NCBI GenBank assembly: GCA_022564295.1
Contig: JADFLR010000019.1
Location: forward strand, 1 to 64,000
From: Bacteroidota bacterium
GTDB lineage: Bacteria; Bacteroidota; Ignavibacteria; Ignavibacteriales; Ignavibacteriaceae
Length of the DNA stretch: 64,000 bases
Reading direction: 5' to 3'
A program made the position numbers and the translations under genes. The notes under the pieces were generated by a model. The model was not told the DNA's origin. It did not search any database and saw only the letters and a list, made by a program, of their open reading frames with translations. Below are positions 42,754 through 52,502 of the stretch, piece by piece (position 1 is the stretch's first letter; every line of letters starts with the position of its first letter).

Positions 42754-43403
42754 TGCCCTACGTAGTTGATGTATTAATTATCTTCCTTCTATTTGCTGTC
42801 TACGCATGGGTACATTCCGTGCTTGCATCATACAGAGTTAAAGAGAGTTTTAAAAAAAACTTTGGTAATCTAATTGCCTTTTACCGATTGGGATATAATC
42901 TGTTCTCGATAGTTTCACTATATCTTATTTACGAATTGTCACCCAAACCGCATGTAATTATTTACGATCTGCCAAAACCTATTGATGTGCTTATCCTGAT
43001 TCCTCAATTTATTTCACTCATCGGTATTTTATGGTCGTTTAAATATATTTGTATCAAAGAATTAATGGGTATCAATCAGATCAAACGGTATGTGCAAAGG
43101 AATTATTCCTCTGATCTGGATGAAGATTTGACTTTAACAATTGGCGGACCTTACAAATATTCACGGCATCCGATTTATTTTTTCTCCATTATGTTTTTAC
43201 TATTCCGACCAACTATGGATTTGTTTTATCTCACTTTTTTTCTTCTAATAGTTGCTTATTTTTATATAGGAGCATATTACGAAGAAAAAAAACTGGTGAG
43301 AAGTTTTGGAGAAATTTACACGAGATATCAAGAATCGGTTTCGCAAATTTTTCCTTCTATCCCGCTTCGGGCTTATAATTCCGAAGGATTTGCAGAATCA
43401 TAA
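42753..43403 (+). CDS. Isoprenylcysteine methyltransferase-like membrane protein
   Basis: 216 residues with five or six hydrophobic segments and the ICMT/PEMT-type C-terminal signature GGPYKYSRHPIYFFSIMFLL followed by EEKKLVRSFGEIYTRYQESV, where RHPxY and ExxL bind S-adenosylmethionine in the family. Bacterial members modify small or lipid substrates, not prenyl-cysteine; the substrate here is unknown. Translationally coupled to rpoN (TAATG overlap) but probably unrelated in function. Confidence 0.85.
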   Translation: MPYVVDVLIIFLLFAVYAWVHSVLASYRVKESFKKNFGNLIAFYRLGYNLFSIVSLYLIYELSPKPHVIIYDLPKPIDVLILIPQFISLIGILWSFKYICIKELMGINQIKRYVQRNYSSDLDEDLTLTIGGPYKYSRHPIYFFSIMFLLFRPTMDLFYLTFFLLIVAYFYIGAYYEEKKLVRSFGEIYTRYQESVSQIFPSIPLRAYNSEGFAES

Positions 43404-43427
43404 ATGAGTTTGATTTAAGGAGTTAAT

Positions 43428-43976
43428 ATGGAAATGGAATTTAAAGCTACAACAATATTAGGAACCGTACATAACGGTACTGCTGCTTTGGGCGGCGACG
43501 GACAAGTTACTCTGGGTAATACTGTTGTAAAGCATAATGCATCGAAGATAAGAAAATTAGCTGACGGTAAAGTTCTGTGTGGATTTGCGGGTGGTGCTGC
43601 AGATGCTTTTACATTAATGGAACGCTTTGAAGATAAACTTGAACAATACAAAGGTAATGTAAACCGTGCTGCCGTTGAACTTGCAAAGGATTGGAGAACC
43701 GATAAGTATCTTAGACGATTGGAAGCAATGCTTGCAATAATTGCCGATGATACTGCTTTGGTAGTTTCCGGAAACGGAGATGTAATTGAGCCGGATGATA
43801 AAATAGTTGCAATAGGTTCGGGCGGAATGTATGCTCTTGCTGCGGCAAAGATGCTAAAAAAACATAGTAGTCTATCTGCAAAAGAAATTGTAGAGGAAGC
43901 ACTGCAAACAGCTTCCGATATTTGCATTTACACAAACGATAAAATAAATGTAGAAGTTATTGATAAAGGAGAATGA
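43428..43976 (+). CDS. hslV: ATP-dependent protease peptidase subunit HslV
   Basis: 182 residues. After MEMEFKA the mature Thr nucleophile is exposed in [56 protein letters not shown] and [18 protein letters not shown] follow, as in all HslV proteasome-like peptidases. It forms a double hexamer and degrades unfolded and regulatory proteins when capped by HslU, whose gene follows directly (coupled). AAGGAG precedes ATG. Complete and normal length. Confidence 0.97.
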   Translation: MEMEFKATTILGTVHNGTAALGGDGQVTLGNTVVKHNASKIRKLADGKVLCGFAGGAADAFTLMERFEDKLEQYKGNVNRAAVELAKDWRTDKYLRRLEAMLAIIADDTALVVSGNGDVIEPDDKIVAIGSGGMYALAAAKMLKKHSSLSAKEIVEEALQTASDICIYTNDKINVEVIDKGE

Positions 43977-43984
43977 GATTTAAA

Positions 43985-45400
43985 ATGGCTGATAAAACAA
44001 TGTTAGAATTAACACCACAGAAAATTGTAAAAGAACTTGATAATTACATCATAGGGCAAACTGAAGCAAAGCGTGCTGTTGCAATTGCTTTAAGAAACCG
44101 GTGGAGAAGACAGCAGATTGAAGATATTCTTCGCGAAGAGATTCTTCCAAATAATATTATTCTTATAGGACCAACCGGTGTCGGGAAAACTGAAATTTCA
44201 AGACGACTTGCGAAACTTGCAGGCGCCCCGTTTGTAAAGGTTGAAGCATCAAAATTTACAGAGGTTGGTTATGTAGGAAGAGATGTGGAATCAATGATAC
44301 GCGATCTTACCGACTTTGCAGTTAATTTGGTTAAGGCGGAAAAAACCGAAGAGGTTCAGGTAAAGGCAGAAGAATTAGCCAATGAAAAAATACTTGATAT
44401 TTTGATTCCGCCAGTTAGAAGACCCCAGCGTCCCATCCAGCAAACACAACCGCCAACGGTTGAACAACCGCAAATACAGTCGGAGCAGGATACAGTGTCT
44501 GAAGAATATCAAAACCAAAAAACCCGTGAGTGGATGAAAGTAAAGCTGATGAAAGGTGAAATGGATGATAAAACTATTGAGTTTGATTCTCAGGCACAAC
44601 CATCAATCGGAATGCAGGTATTAGGACCGATTGGGATGGATGATATGGGAATAAACATACAGGAAATTATGGGCAACCTAATGCCTAAGAAAAGAAAGAA
44701 AAGAAAAACTACCATTGCCGAAGCAAAAAAAATTATTGCCCAGGAAGAAGCACAAAAACTAATTGATATGGATGCTGTACACAGCGAAGCTATAAGGAGA
44801 GTGGAAAATTCCGGAATAGTATTTATTGATGAAATAGATAAAGTTGTCGGTGGGGGTGGGAAAGGACAGGGGCCCGATGTTTCGCGTGAAGGTGTTCAAA
44901 GAGATCTTCTTCCGATTGTTGAAGGAACAAATGTAAATACAAAATATGGTGTGGTTAAAACCGATCACATTTTGTTTATTGCTTCAGGTGCGTTTCACGT
45001 TTCCAAACCGTCCGATTTGATTCCAGAACTGCAAGGTCGTTTCCCAATACGTGTTGAACTTAACAGCTTAACCGAAGATGATTTTGTGCAGATTTTAACA
45101 ACTCCGCAAAACGCATTGTTAAAACAATATTGCGCTTTACTTGAAACCGAAGGTGTAAAACTTGATTTTTCCGATGAAGGAATTAAAGAGATTGCACGAA
45201 TCGCTACACAGGTAAATGATCAGGTAGAAAACATAGGCGCACGAAGACTGCACACAATTTTAACAACTCTTCTTGATGAAATTCTTTTCGATGTTCCCGA
45301 TAAAATTCCTTCGGAAACTGTTAAGATAACGGCTGAGTTTGTAAAAGATAAACTCGACAAAATTGTTAAAGACAGAGACTTGAGTAAGTATATCCTTTAA
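43985..45400 (+). CDS. hslU: ATP-dependent protease ATPase subunit HslU
   Basis: 471 residues from ATG 43985 (an alternative ATG at 43973 overlaps hslV and lies too close to the Shine-Dalgarno). [20 protein letters not shown] opens the AAA+ unfoldase; Walker [13 protein letters not shown], pore loop [18 protein letters not shown] (GYVG), Walker [13 protein letters not shown], sensor [20 protein letters not shown], arginine-finger GRFPIRVEL and C-terminal ISxY-type [10 protein letters not shown] that docks in HslV. The I-domain contains a Pro/Gln-rich insert ([17 protein letters not shown]), commonly variable. Together with HslV it makes the HslUV protease. Confidence 0.97.
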   Translation: MADKTMLELTPQKIVKELDNYIIGQTEAKRAVAIALRNRWRRQQIEDILREEILPNNIILIGPTGVGKTEISRRLAKLAGAPFVKVEASKFTEVGYVGRDVESMIRDLTDFAVNLVKAEKTEEVQVKAEELANEKILDILIPPVRRPQRPIQQTQPPTVEQPQIQSEQDTVSEEYQNQKTREWMKVKLMKGEMDDKTIEFDSQAQPSIGMQVLGPIGMDDMGINIQEIMGNLMPKKRKKRKTTIAEAKKIIAQEEAQKLIDMDAVHSEAIRRVENSGIVFIDEIDKVVGGGGKGQGPDVSREGVQRDLLPIVEGTNVNTKYGVVKTDHILFIASGAFHVSKPSDLIPELQGRFPIRVELNSLTEDDFVQILTTPQNALLKQYCALLETEGVKLDFSDEGIKEIARIATQVNDQVENIGARRLHTILTTLLDEILFDVPDKIPSETVKITAEFVKDKLDKIVKDRDLSKYIL

Positions 45401-45631
45401 TTTTTTTTCTTTTTAATGGAGAAATACGGAATTTGTTGTTCTGTGTCTCTTCCATTATTATTTTTTCAAACCCAAAATAGTCAATTCAGGAACTGCAATA
45501 CATAAACTTCTAATAATTTGTGGAATGATGTTTTTCCCATAAACAAATTTCACTTTTGCTCCTTCTTATTTTCATTATTCTAAATTCCTATATTTAGTTA
45601 CTTAATCCGTAATAATATTAATGTTGATGAA

Positions 45632-48067
45632 TTGACTGAGAAAAAACAACTCTACATAAAAGTAATTTTCGTAATTCTTGTAACTATTATTTTACTTTCA
45701 TTTAAGGGATTTACAGAAAGTACAGATAGATATTTCGAAGATATTTATTCTGTAATTGCCGGTGAGAGATCTCCTGATTCTAACATTGTAATAATTCATA
45801 TATCAAAATCTGATCTTGATAGAATTGGACCCTGGCCAATAAAGCGTAGTTACTATGCATTGTTAATAAAAAATCTCAATAAACAGAACGTAAGTAAAAT
45901 TGGATTAGAGATCTTTCTGAGTTCCCGGCTGATAACTCAAACACTTTATGATAAACTACTAAAAAACGAAATTGAAAAATCCGGCAGGGTTGTGTTGAGT
46001 TCATTAGCCGGTAATGTTATTGAATCGAACGGAAAATTTTATACAGATTCGTTAAGTTATCCAAGCCCCAAACTTCTCAATCAAAGTTTTTTAACTGGTC
46101 ATCTGAATTATCTGAGAGAAAACGGAATTGCCATTCCTCTTGTGATTGACAACCGCGGTGATTTTGAAAAAGCGTTTTCATACCAGTTATTGGGAAAGAA
46201 TAGTGAAGAAAAATCAACACTGTTAAACTTCAGGTCTTCCTGGAAGAAATTTAATAATTATAGTTTACTCCGGTATTTCGAACTTGTTCAAAACAATAGT
46301 GGCGAGTTAAAATATTTAAAAGATAAAATTGTACTTATCGGAATCAGCGATCCACAGATTGCATCGACCATAAAAACTATTTTTGATGAACAGCTTCCCG
46401 GTGTAGCGCTGCATGCATTTGCACTTGACAATCTATTGAATTTGCGTTGGCTAAAAACGGATATTTATTTTATATCAACCATTCTGTTCTTAATAATTCT
46501 TATAGGTTTCATTTTCATCCAGCCAAAATTAAAAGCAAAGCAGGTATATAGTTTCCTTTTCATTTTTGGGATGTTCCTCATAATTACTTTTATTCTCTTT
46601 ATTGCATTCAATTATAGAACCGGTTTGTCATTTTTTATTATCCCGTTCTTTTTTGTTTTAATGGCAGAAACAGTCTTCTTCATTTTAGAAAAGAAAAATC
46701 TGCTGCGAGGTGCTTTGGATGAAAGTGAAGTGTTGAAACGTCTTCTCGAAACAAAGCAATCTGAACTATGGCGGCTTCAAAAAGAATTGAATATTGTTGA
46801 AGGAAGCGGCTCAGCAGGATTAATTGAAAAGATAAAAACTTTAAAATCGGATATAGAAAAGCTGCGCGAAAACGAAGAGGATAAAACACAAGCTGAAATA
46901 CCTTCTGAAAACAATGTTAAGAATTTTCATGGGATTGTTTATCGTTCAAAAGCAATTGATAAAGTAGTTGAAATTATTAAAAGAGCTGCTCCGGAGAACG
47001 CTACAGTTTTAATAACAGGCGAAAGTGGAACGGGAAAAGAGCTGGTAGCAAGAGCAATTCATTCTTTGAGTAATAGAAGAGATAATAATTTTGTTGCTGT
47101 AAACTGCACTGCAATAACAGAATCCTTGCTGGAAAGTGAGTTGTTCGGGCATGTGAAAGGAGCATTTACTGGGGCATCCAACGATAAGATAGGAAAATTT
47201 GAAGCTGCGGATAAAGGAACAATATTTTTAGATGAGATAGGCGAAACATTGGTGAATTTTCAGGTTAAGCTTTTACGTGTTTTACAATCTGGTGAGATTG
47301 AAAAGGTTGGTTCGGCAGATCAGTTTTATGTTGATGTGCGTGTTGTAGCAGCAACAAATAAGGATTTGGAATATGAAGTAAATAAGAAAAATTTCCGTGA
47401 AGATCTTTATTACAGATTAAATGTAATACAAATTAAATTGCCGCCGCTGCGCGAGAGAAAAGAAGACATCGAAATTCTTGCAGCTCACCTTCTAACGGAA
47501 GAAGCAGCCGACATGAGTTTCTCTAAAGCTGTAACAAAAGCATTGATGGATTATGAATGGAAAGGTAACATCAGGGAATTGCAATCGGTGGTTAAAAGCG
47601 GTGCTATATTTGCAAAATCGGAAGGAAGAAAAATGCTTCAGATTTCCGATCTTCCAAAAGAAATTGTAAAAGACAGTAAATTTGATTTTGAAGAGCTTGT
47701 TTTACAATCATTACGGGATAAAAAATTCTCGCACTCATCAATTTCGGAAACGGCAAAAGAGTTGGGTAATGTTAACCGCACAATGGTAGCTGAGAATTTC
47801 CGCGGTATTGTATTTCGCACTTTATGTGAAAATAATTTTGATATTGAGTTGAGCGTTGACACAATAGCAGGAATTATTGACCAGGAAGTTCGAGAAAAAG
47901 TAAAAGGCAAAATTGACATTTTTATTAATAATATTGAAAATGATATTGTCAAAACAGGAGACGGTAATTTTGAGGAAGTGAGATCAAAATTTTTATCTAA
48001 GTATAAAAACCTGCCGGTTAAATTTCATCCGTACCTTGATGAAATAATAAAATGGAAAATCAAATAG
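45632..48067 (+). CDS. CHASE2-domain membrane sigma-54 activator
   Basis: 811 residues from TTG. Order: N-terminal membrane helix, extracytoplasmic CHASE2 sensor (about 35-270; [49 protein letters not shown]), three membrane helices (about 275-350), a coiled coil, then the sigma-54 AAA+ domain: Walker A GESGTGKE at 463, GAFTGA at 510-515, [54 protein letters not shown]. The C-terminus contains a divergent helix-turn-helix ([20 protein letters not shown]) rather than a plain Fis domain. It should turn an extracytoplasmic signal directly into sigma-54 transcription, without a histidine kinase. rpoN lies upstream. Confidence 0.9.
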   Translation: MTEKKQLYIKVIFVILVTIILLSFKGFTESTDRYFEDIYSVIAGERSPDSNIVIIHISKSDLDRIGPWPIKRSYYALLIKNLNKQNVSKIGLEIFLSSRLITQTLYDKLLKNEIEKSGRVVLSSLAGNVIESNGKFYTDSLSYPSPKLLNQSFLTGHLNYLRENGIAIPLVIDNRGDFEKAFSYQLLGKNSEEKSTLLNFRSSWKKFNNYSLLRYFELVQNNSGELKYLKDKIVLIGISDPQIASTIKTIFDEQLPGVALHAFALDNLLNLRWLKTDIYFISTILFLIILIGFIFIQPKLKAKQVYSFLFIFGMFLIITFILFIAFNYRTGLSFFIIPFFFVLMAETVFFILEKKNLLRGALDESEVLKRLLETKQSELWRLQKELNIVEGSGSAGLIEKIKTLKSDIEKLRENEEDKTQAEIPSENNVKNFHGIVYRSKAIDKVVEIIKRAAPENATVLITGESGTGKELVARAIHSLSNRRDNNFVAVNCTAITESLLESELFGHVKGAFTGASNDKIGKFEAADKGTIFLDEIGETLVNFQVKLLRVLQSGEIEKVGSADQFYVDVRVVAATNKDLEYEVNKKNFREDLYYRLNVIQIKLPPLRERKEDIEILAAHLLTEEAADMSFSKAVTKALMDYEWKGNIRELQSVVKSGAIFAKSEGRKMLQISDLPKEIVKDSKFDFEELVLQSLRDKKFSHSSISETAKELGNVNRTMVAENFRGIVFRTLCENNFDIELSVDTIAGIIDQEVREKVKGKIDIFINNIENDIVKTGDGNFEEVRSKFLSKYKNLPVKFHPYLDEIIKWKIK

Positions 48068-48130
48068 GTTTTTCCGATAACCTTTTCATATCTTTTTTCG
48101 TCTTTTAAATATTAACAATAATATTTTGGG

Positions 48131-49033
48131 TTGAAATATGAAATCAAAACTACTTTTTATAACAGCGTTTCTAAATTCATTGTTATTTTTTCTGTAACCC
48201 TGTTTGCGCAGGATTCAACTGAAACGGAAAAAGATAAATGGGAATGGAGTTGGGAAATTGATGAGGTTGAGCAATGGCTTTATTTTGGAAAAAAGATGCC
48301 AACGATTTCACTTCTTTATGGAATTACAGATGTTAGCGATGAAAGCATATCGGACCCTCTTTCTGATGCGAACTTATTAGAACTGCAATTAGGGCATACT
48401 AAACGAAAGACAAGCAGGTATGCTGAGAATATTTTAAAATTCAATTTCAAGTATCTGTTTTTAAGTTACATATCCAGCGAATTAACTGGCGGCTCTGAAA
48501 ATCAGAATGAGTTAAATTTTAGGAACTGGCGTTTTGGTTTTGCCGGTTCAAACGGATATGGTTATAAACTTGGCAAAGCAGCCATCATACTTTACTCTTC
48601 ATATTCTTACGACTGGACTAAAGTTGACTTTACAGATACTGCAGACAATGAGTCAGACCAAATAACTTTGGATCGGTTTGAAGACGGAATACGCTTTGGA
48701 ACAAGTAACGCCGGTGGAATAAAAATTGTAGCAACGTCTTTAATTTCTCTGGATGTAAATTATCAAAGGTCAATTGTATTCGAAAGGCACTTATTTTGGA
48801 AATGGGCAGGCAGTGCAGTAATCGAAGCATTAGCGAACGGACTCCTTGATGCCTTTATTAAAGAAATATTTAAATCTTCCCATCAAGCAGGTCCAATCGT
48901 AAACTTCCTTTTAAAGAACGCACTGGCTTATGGTATTTATGAACTAAGGCAGGGAGAAATGAACTGGCCGTTCTCAAGCACTCCGCCGCTTTCATTTGAT
49001 AGCTTTAGGTTTGGGGTGGCTTTTACGTTTTAA
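48131..49033 (+). CDS. Outer-membrane-type protein, probable frameshift in signal peptide
   Basis: The 280-residue mature part is beta-rich and Gly/aromatic-rich with a C-terminal phenylalanine strand (FDSFRFGVAFTF), as in outer-membrane barrels; it contains DEVEQWLYFGKKMPTISLLY and IFERHLFWKW-like segments. The frame that covers it begins at TTG 48131 and has a poor signal. ATG 48138, in the next frame, gives MKSKLLFITAFLNSLLFF, an excellent signal start that would read on into VTLFAQDSTETE if one T were added to the six-T run at 48186-48191. So a one-base deletion or sequencing error there is likely. Family unknown. Confidence 0.6.
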   Translation: MKYEIKTTFYNSVSKFIVIFSVTLFAQDSTETEKDKWEWSWEIDEVEQWLYFGKKMPTISLLYGITDVSDESISDPLSDANLLELQLGHTKRKTSRYAENILKFNFKYLFLSYISSELTGGSENQNELNFRNWRFGFAGSNGYGYKLGKAAIILYSSYSYDWTKVDFTDTADNESDQITLDRFEDGIRFGTSNAGGIKIVATSLISLDVNYQRSIVFERHLFWKWAGSAVIEALANGLLDAFIKEIFKSSHQAGPIVNFLLKNALAYGIYELRQGEMNWPFSSTPPLSFDSFRFGVAFTF

Positions 49034-49423
49034 GGTGTAACTATTTGGGAGGAAAGCCATTACAAATTGTTGATAAATCAATCGAATTATATTGGGCACC
49101 AAATTCGAAAACTCTTTCCTATATCTATGATCCTTAATGGCTTGAAGCTCTGAAAAAATTGTTTATCGCTTGTTACTTTTTTTCTTTCCATTTTTAATCC
49201 AAAAAATGTGTTTTTTTATTTAAATACTTGAGGTTGTACAATCATCATTTTTATTACAACATTGTGAGTGATAATATTAAATTAAAAGGGTCTTCCATTC
49301 TATTATTTGTCATAACAATTTTCAGAGTAAGTAAAGACAAATGAATATTTACATAACATCTGTGATTATATGGCTTGAATATTTTTCTAAAAAAAATTTT
49401 GAAATTAAAATATTTACTATATT

Positions 49424-49451
49424 ATATATCATAATTTAATTTATGATATAT
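49424..49451. promoter_or_regulatory. Perfect palindrome upstream of a membrane-protein gene
   Basis: ATATATCATAA (49424-49434) and TTATGATATAT (49441-49451) are exact 11-bp inverted copies around six bases, ending 40 bases before the ATG at 49492. Arms, length and place fit a dimeric regulator operator. The rest of the 49034-49491 gap is A+T-rich without a gene. Confidence 0.4.
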
Positions 49452-49491
49452 CACTCAAATTAAATAATTCATTCATGTAACAGGAGGCGTA

Positions 49492-49767
49492 ATGGAAACT
49501 GCCGAATTGCAAAACCAGGGACCCGCATATCAACCAATAACTATCGGGGAATGGCTAATCACATTTATCATCACTTCTATCCCGCTTGTTGGATTTATCA
49601 TGCTCTTTGTTTGGGCTTTTGGAGACGGAGCACATCCAAGCAAAAAAACCTGGGCACAGGCATATTTAATAATGATGGTAATTGTAATTGTGCTTATGAT
49701 TATCTTTTTCGGTGTAATTGCTAGTATATTAGGAAGTTTTGTAGGCGAATTTCAGCAATCGGTTTAA
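49492..49767 (+). CDS. Small two-helix membrane protein
   Basis: 91 residues: a soluble N-terminus ending PAYQPITIGEWLITF, then hydrophobic segments 23-43 and 58-82 with the short loop FGDGAHPSKKTWAQAY between them. Similar small proteins with the GDGxHPSKKTWAxA loop occur in several phyla; no function is known. A perfect AGGAGG lies 6 bases before ATG, and a 28-bp palindrome lies further upstream. Co-directional with mscS 117 bases downstream. Confidence 0.75.
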   Translation: METAELQNQGPAYQPITIGEWLITFIITSIPLVGFIMLFVWAFGDGAHPSKKTWAQAYLIMMVIVIVLMIIFFGVIASILGSFVGEFQQSV

Positions 49768-49884
49768 CTGTACTTTAATTTTTACTTCATCTTATAACTT
49801 TTTTAAGGAACATCCGGAAGTGGGGAGTATTATATTGTTTTTGTATAAAAATATTAATTTATCATATTATGATTAGGAAGAACT

Positions 49885-50640
49885 ATGGAAGAAACTATTA
49901 AAGAGCTGCAGTCGCTTGTGGCAGCTTACGGATTAAAAGTGTTTGGTGCAATTGCAACGCTTGTTATTGGTGTATTGATTGCCAAATGGCTGGCAAAAAT
50001 AGCCGGCAAAGTGCTTGATAAACGTAACGTTGATCCTACACTTACTAAATTTGCAACCGGTATTGTTAAAATCGGGCTGACTACTTTTGTTATTATATCA
50101 GCTATAAGTCAGATTGGAATAGAAACCACATCATTTATAGCTGTTATTGGCGCTGCAGGTTTGGCAATTGGTTTTGCTCTGCAAGGATCACTTTCAAACT
50201 TTGCGTCGGGCGTGATGTTAATAATATTTAAACCAATTAAAGTCGGAGACTACATAGAAGGCGGCGGAGCTGCCGGTTCAGTTGAATCAATCGGCATATT
50301 TGTTACAACTCTTGTAACACCCGATAATAAAGTTGTCTATATTCCTAACTCAACTTTGATGGGTAGTAATATTGTTAATTATTCTGTAAAAGATACTCGC
50401 CGTGTTGATATGGTTTTTAGTATTGGTAACGGTGATGATATTGATAAGGCGAAAAATGTTATTAAATCAGTTTTTGATAATGATTCACGCATTCTTAAAG
50501 ATCCTACACCACAAATTGTAGTTTCAGAGCTGTCTGGCAGCAGTGTGAAATTTATTGTTCGCCCCTGGGTAAACAGAGCTGATTACTGGGGAGTTTACTT
50601 CGATGTAACAGAGCAGATCAAAAAGAAATTGGATAAATAG
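49885..50640 (+). CDS. mscS: Small-conductance mechanosensitive channel, MscS family
   Basis: 251 residues, close to E. coli MscS. Three N-terminal helices, the pore helix AVIGAAGLAIGFALQGSLSN-FASG, the beta-domain KPIKVGDYIEGGGAAGSVESIG, the Asn-rich IPNSTLMGSNIVNYS and the C-terminal alpha/beta domain (FIVRPWVNRADYWGVYFDV). It opens under membrane tension to protect against hypo-osmotic shock. Ends on a TAG stop with no continuation. No operon partner beyond the preceding small membrane gene. Confidence 0.94.
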   Translation: MEETIKELQSLVAAYGLKVFGAIATLVIGVLIAKWLAKIAGKVLDKRNVDPTLTKFATGIVKIGLTTFVIISAISQIGIETTSFIAVIGAAGLAIGFALQGSLSNFASGVMLIIFKPIKVGDYIEGGGAAGSVESIGIFVTTLVTPDNKVVYIPNSTLMGSNIVNYSVKDTRRVDMVFSIGNGDDIDKAKNVIKSVFDNDSRILKDPTPQIVVSELSGSSVKFIVRPWVNRADYWGVYFDVTEQIKKKLDK

Positions 50641-50701
50641 AATATTTCAATCCCATTCCCTCAAAGAGATATTCGTATGTTTCAAAATCATTAATTAATT
50701 A

Positions 50702-51002
50702 ATAGATATTTTTAAGGAAAATCGTCATCCTTACTCAGCAACTCTTTTAATTTATTGTGAAGACAAACGCTTAATAATCGCTTCTGTTACCGATTTTGTT
50801 CACGAACACGAAGGCAACATTATCTATTTGGATCAATATGTTGATGCTGAAGAAAATGTATTTTATATGTTAATTGAATGGGATCTTGAAAATTTCGTTA
50901 TCTCAACTGATAAAATAGATACTCTTTTTTAAAGAAGGAATTGCAAAAAAGTTTAAGATGAAAACCATGGTATATAATAACCGAACTATCATGTTTAATT
51001 AG
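50702..51002 (+). pseudogene. purU remnant (ACT domain of formyltetrahydrofolate deformylase)
   Basis: Translation gives RHPYSATLLIYCEDKRLIIA, SVTDFVHEHEGNIIYLDQYV, DAEENVFYMLIEWDLENF and, after a frame shift in a T-run at ~50925 (ACTCTTTTTTAAAG), FKEGIAKKFKMKTMVYNN. This is the N-terminal ACT region of PurU, where normally ASVTDFIxxHxGNIIxLDQHVD is followed by IAKKFxMKW. The frame lacks a start codon and the whole deformylase domain, so it is a dead fragment. It explains most of the 50641-51119 gap. Confidence 0.75.
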
Positions 51003-51119
51003 GCATTTTACCGTTTATAAAATATTTTTTGCCATTCACTTATATTTAGGATAAATTTCAATAATTCATTTCAACTGAATTAAAAATTCAAAACAAACAA
51101 AACTAATGGAGGTAAGAGG

Positions 51120-52502
51120 ATGATAAAAAATCTAAAACTCTTTTTATTAACCACAATTATTCTGTTAGCCGGGATAAATACTTTTGGACAAAAGTATGGA
51201 ATCAGTAATAAAACTCTGGATAACGGACTTGACGTAATTGTGATTGAAAATCATTCAGTGCCATTGGTAACTGTAGAAATCAATGTTAAAAACGGGTCAT
51301 ACACTGAATCACCCGAGTATGACGGTCTTTCCCATCTGTACGAGCATATGTTCTTCAAAGCGAATGGAAAAATTCCGAACCAGGAAGCATATATGGAAAG
51401 ACTACGTGAACTCGGTGCAACTTTTAACGGAACAACAAGCGAAGAAAGAGTTAACTACTTTATTACTGCCCCGATAGACAGTTTGGAAGAGGCGGTTCAG
51501 TTTATGTATGATGCGATTACATCTCCGCTGTTTTTAGAGGAGGAACTGATAAACGAAAGACCGATAGTAACAGGTGAGTACGACAGGAATGAAGCAAATC
51601 CTTTCTTTCATCTTAATCAGGCAGTTAGCAAAAAAGTCTGGTGGAAATATTTCAGTCGTAAAAATGTAATTGGCGATAGAGATGTAATTCTATCCACCCC
51701 ACCTGAAAAGATGCTAACCATTCAAAAAAGATTTTACATTCCTAACAATTCTGCACTAATTCTTGCTGGTGATATAACACCAGAAGAAGGATTTGCACTG
51801 GCGGAAAAAATATTTTCTAATTGGGAAAGAGGAGAAGACCCGTTTGAAAAATATGAAGTCCCTGAGCATCCTCCAATTCCTATGAATGAAGTTGTTGTGG
51901 TTGAACAGCCGGTAAATGCAGTTACAATGATGTTTCAGTGGCACGGTCCAAGTGTTGGTAAAGATCCTAAATCAACTTATGCTGCCGATGTTTTGTCATT
52001 TATTCTCGGTCAACAAACATCAAAATTTTATAAGAATTTGGTTGAGAGCGGATTGGCTTTGAGTGTAAGTTTTAGCTATTATACTTTAAATCATACAGGA
52101 CCAATAACCCTGTTTGCACAAACTACCCCCGACAATTTTGATGCATGCCAGAAAGCAATATTTGAAGAGCTTGAAAGAATGAGTGATCCGGATTACTTTA
52201 CGGATGAGCAGCTTGAAAATGCAAAAACAATTTTAACTATCAATGAGCAATACTCCAGGGAAAGAGCAACGCAGTTTTCTCATACTGTAGGTTTCTGGTG
52301 GGCTGTTGCAGGATTGGATTATTATATGAATTACATCGATAATCTGAACAAGGCAACAAGAGATGATATAGCTTTTTATTTGAACAATTATGTAAACGAA
52401 AAACCTTATGTTCTCGGCGTATTAACTTCGCCGGAAAATGCAGAAAAAATTGATCTCATTCTGAACATAAAGGAAGGAGAGTTGGAAGATGAAAGCAATT
52501 AA
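51120..52502 (+). CDS. Exported M16 metallopeptidase, catalytic partner
   Basis: 460 residues. Signal peptide 1-23 (LLAGINTFGQ). The inverse zinc motif HLYEH (about residue 76-80, GLSHLYEHMFFKANG) with the downstream Glu of EELINERPIVTGEYDRNE marks an active M16 protease; ATFNGTTSEERVNYFITAP and ILAGDITPEEG match the family. It is periplasmic or outer-membrane associated and should cut unstructured peptides. AGGAGG-like GGAGGTAAGAGG precedes ATG. The stop lies inside the start of the second M16 gene (14-base overlap), as usual for two-component M16 pairs. Confidence 0.92.
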   Translation: MIKNLKLFLLTTIILLAGINTFGQKYGISNKTLDNGLDVIVIENHSVPLVTVEINVKNGSYTESPEYDGLSHLYEHMFFKANGKIPNQEAYMERLRELGATFNGTTSEERVNYFITAPIDSLEEAVQFMYDAITSPLFLEEELINERPIVTGEYDRNEANPFFHLNQAVSKKVWWKYFSRKNVIGDRDVILSTPPEKMLTIQKRFYIPNNSALILAGDITPEEGFALAEKIFSNWERGEDPFEKYEVPEHPPIPMNEVVVVEQPVNAVTMMFQWHGPSVGKDPKSTYAADVLSFILGQQTSKFYKNLVESGLALSVSFSYYTLNHTGPITLFAQTTPDNFDACQKAIFEELERMSDPDYFTDEQLENAKTILTINEQYSRERATQFSHTVGFWWAVAGLDYYMNYIDNLNKATRDDIAFYLNNYVNEKPYVLGVLTSPENAEKIDLILNIKEGELEDESN

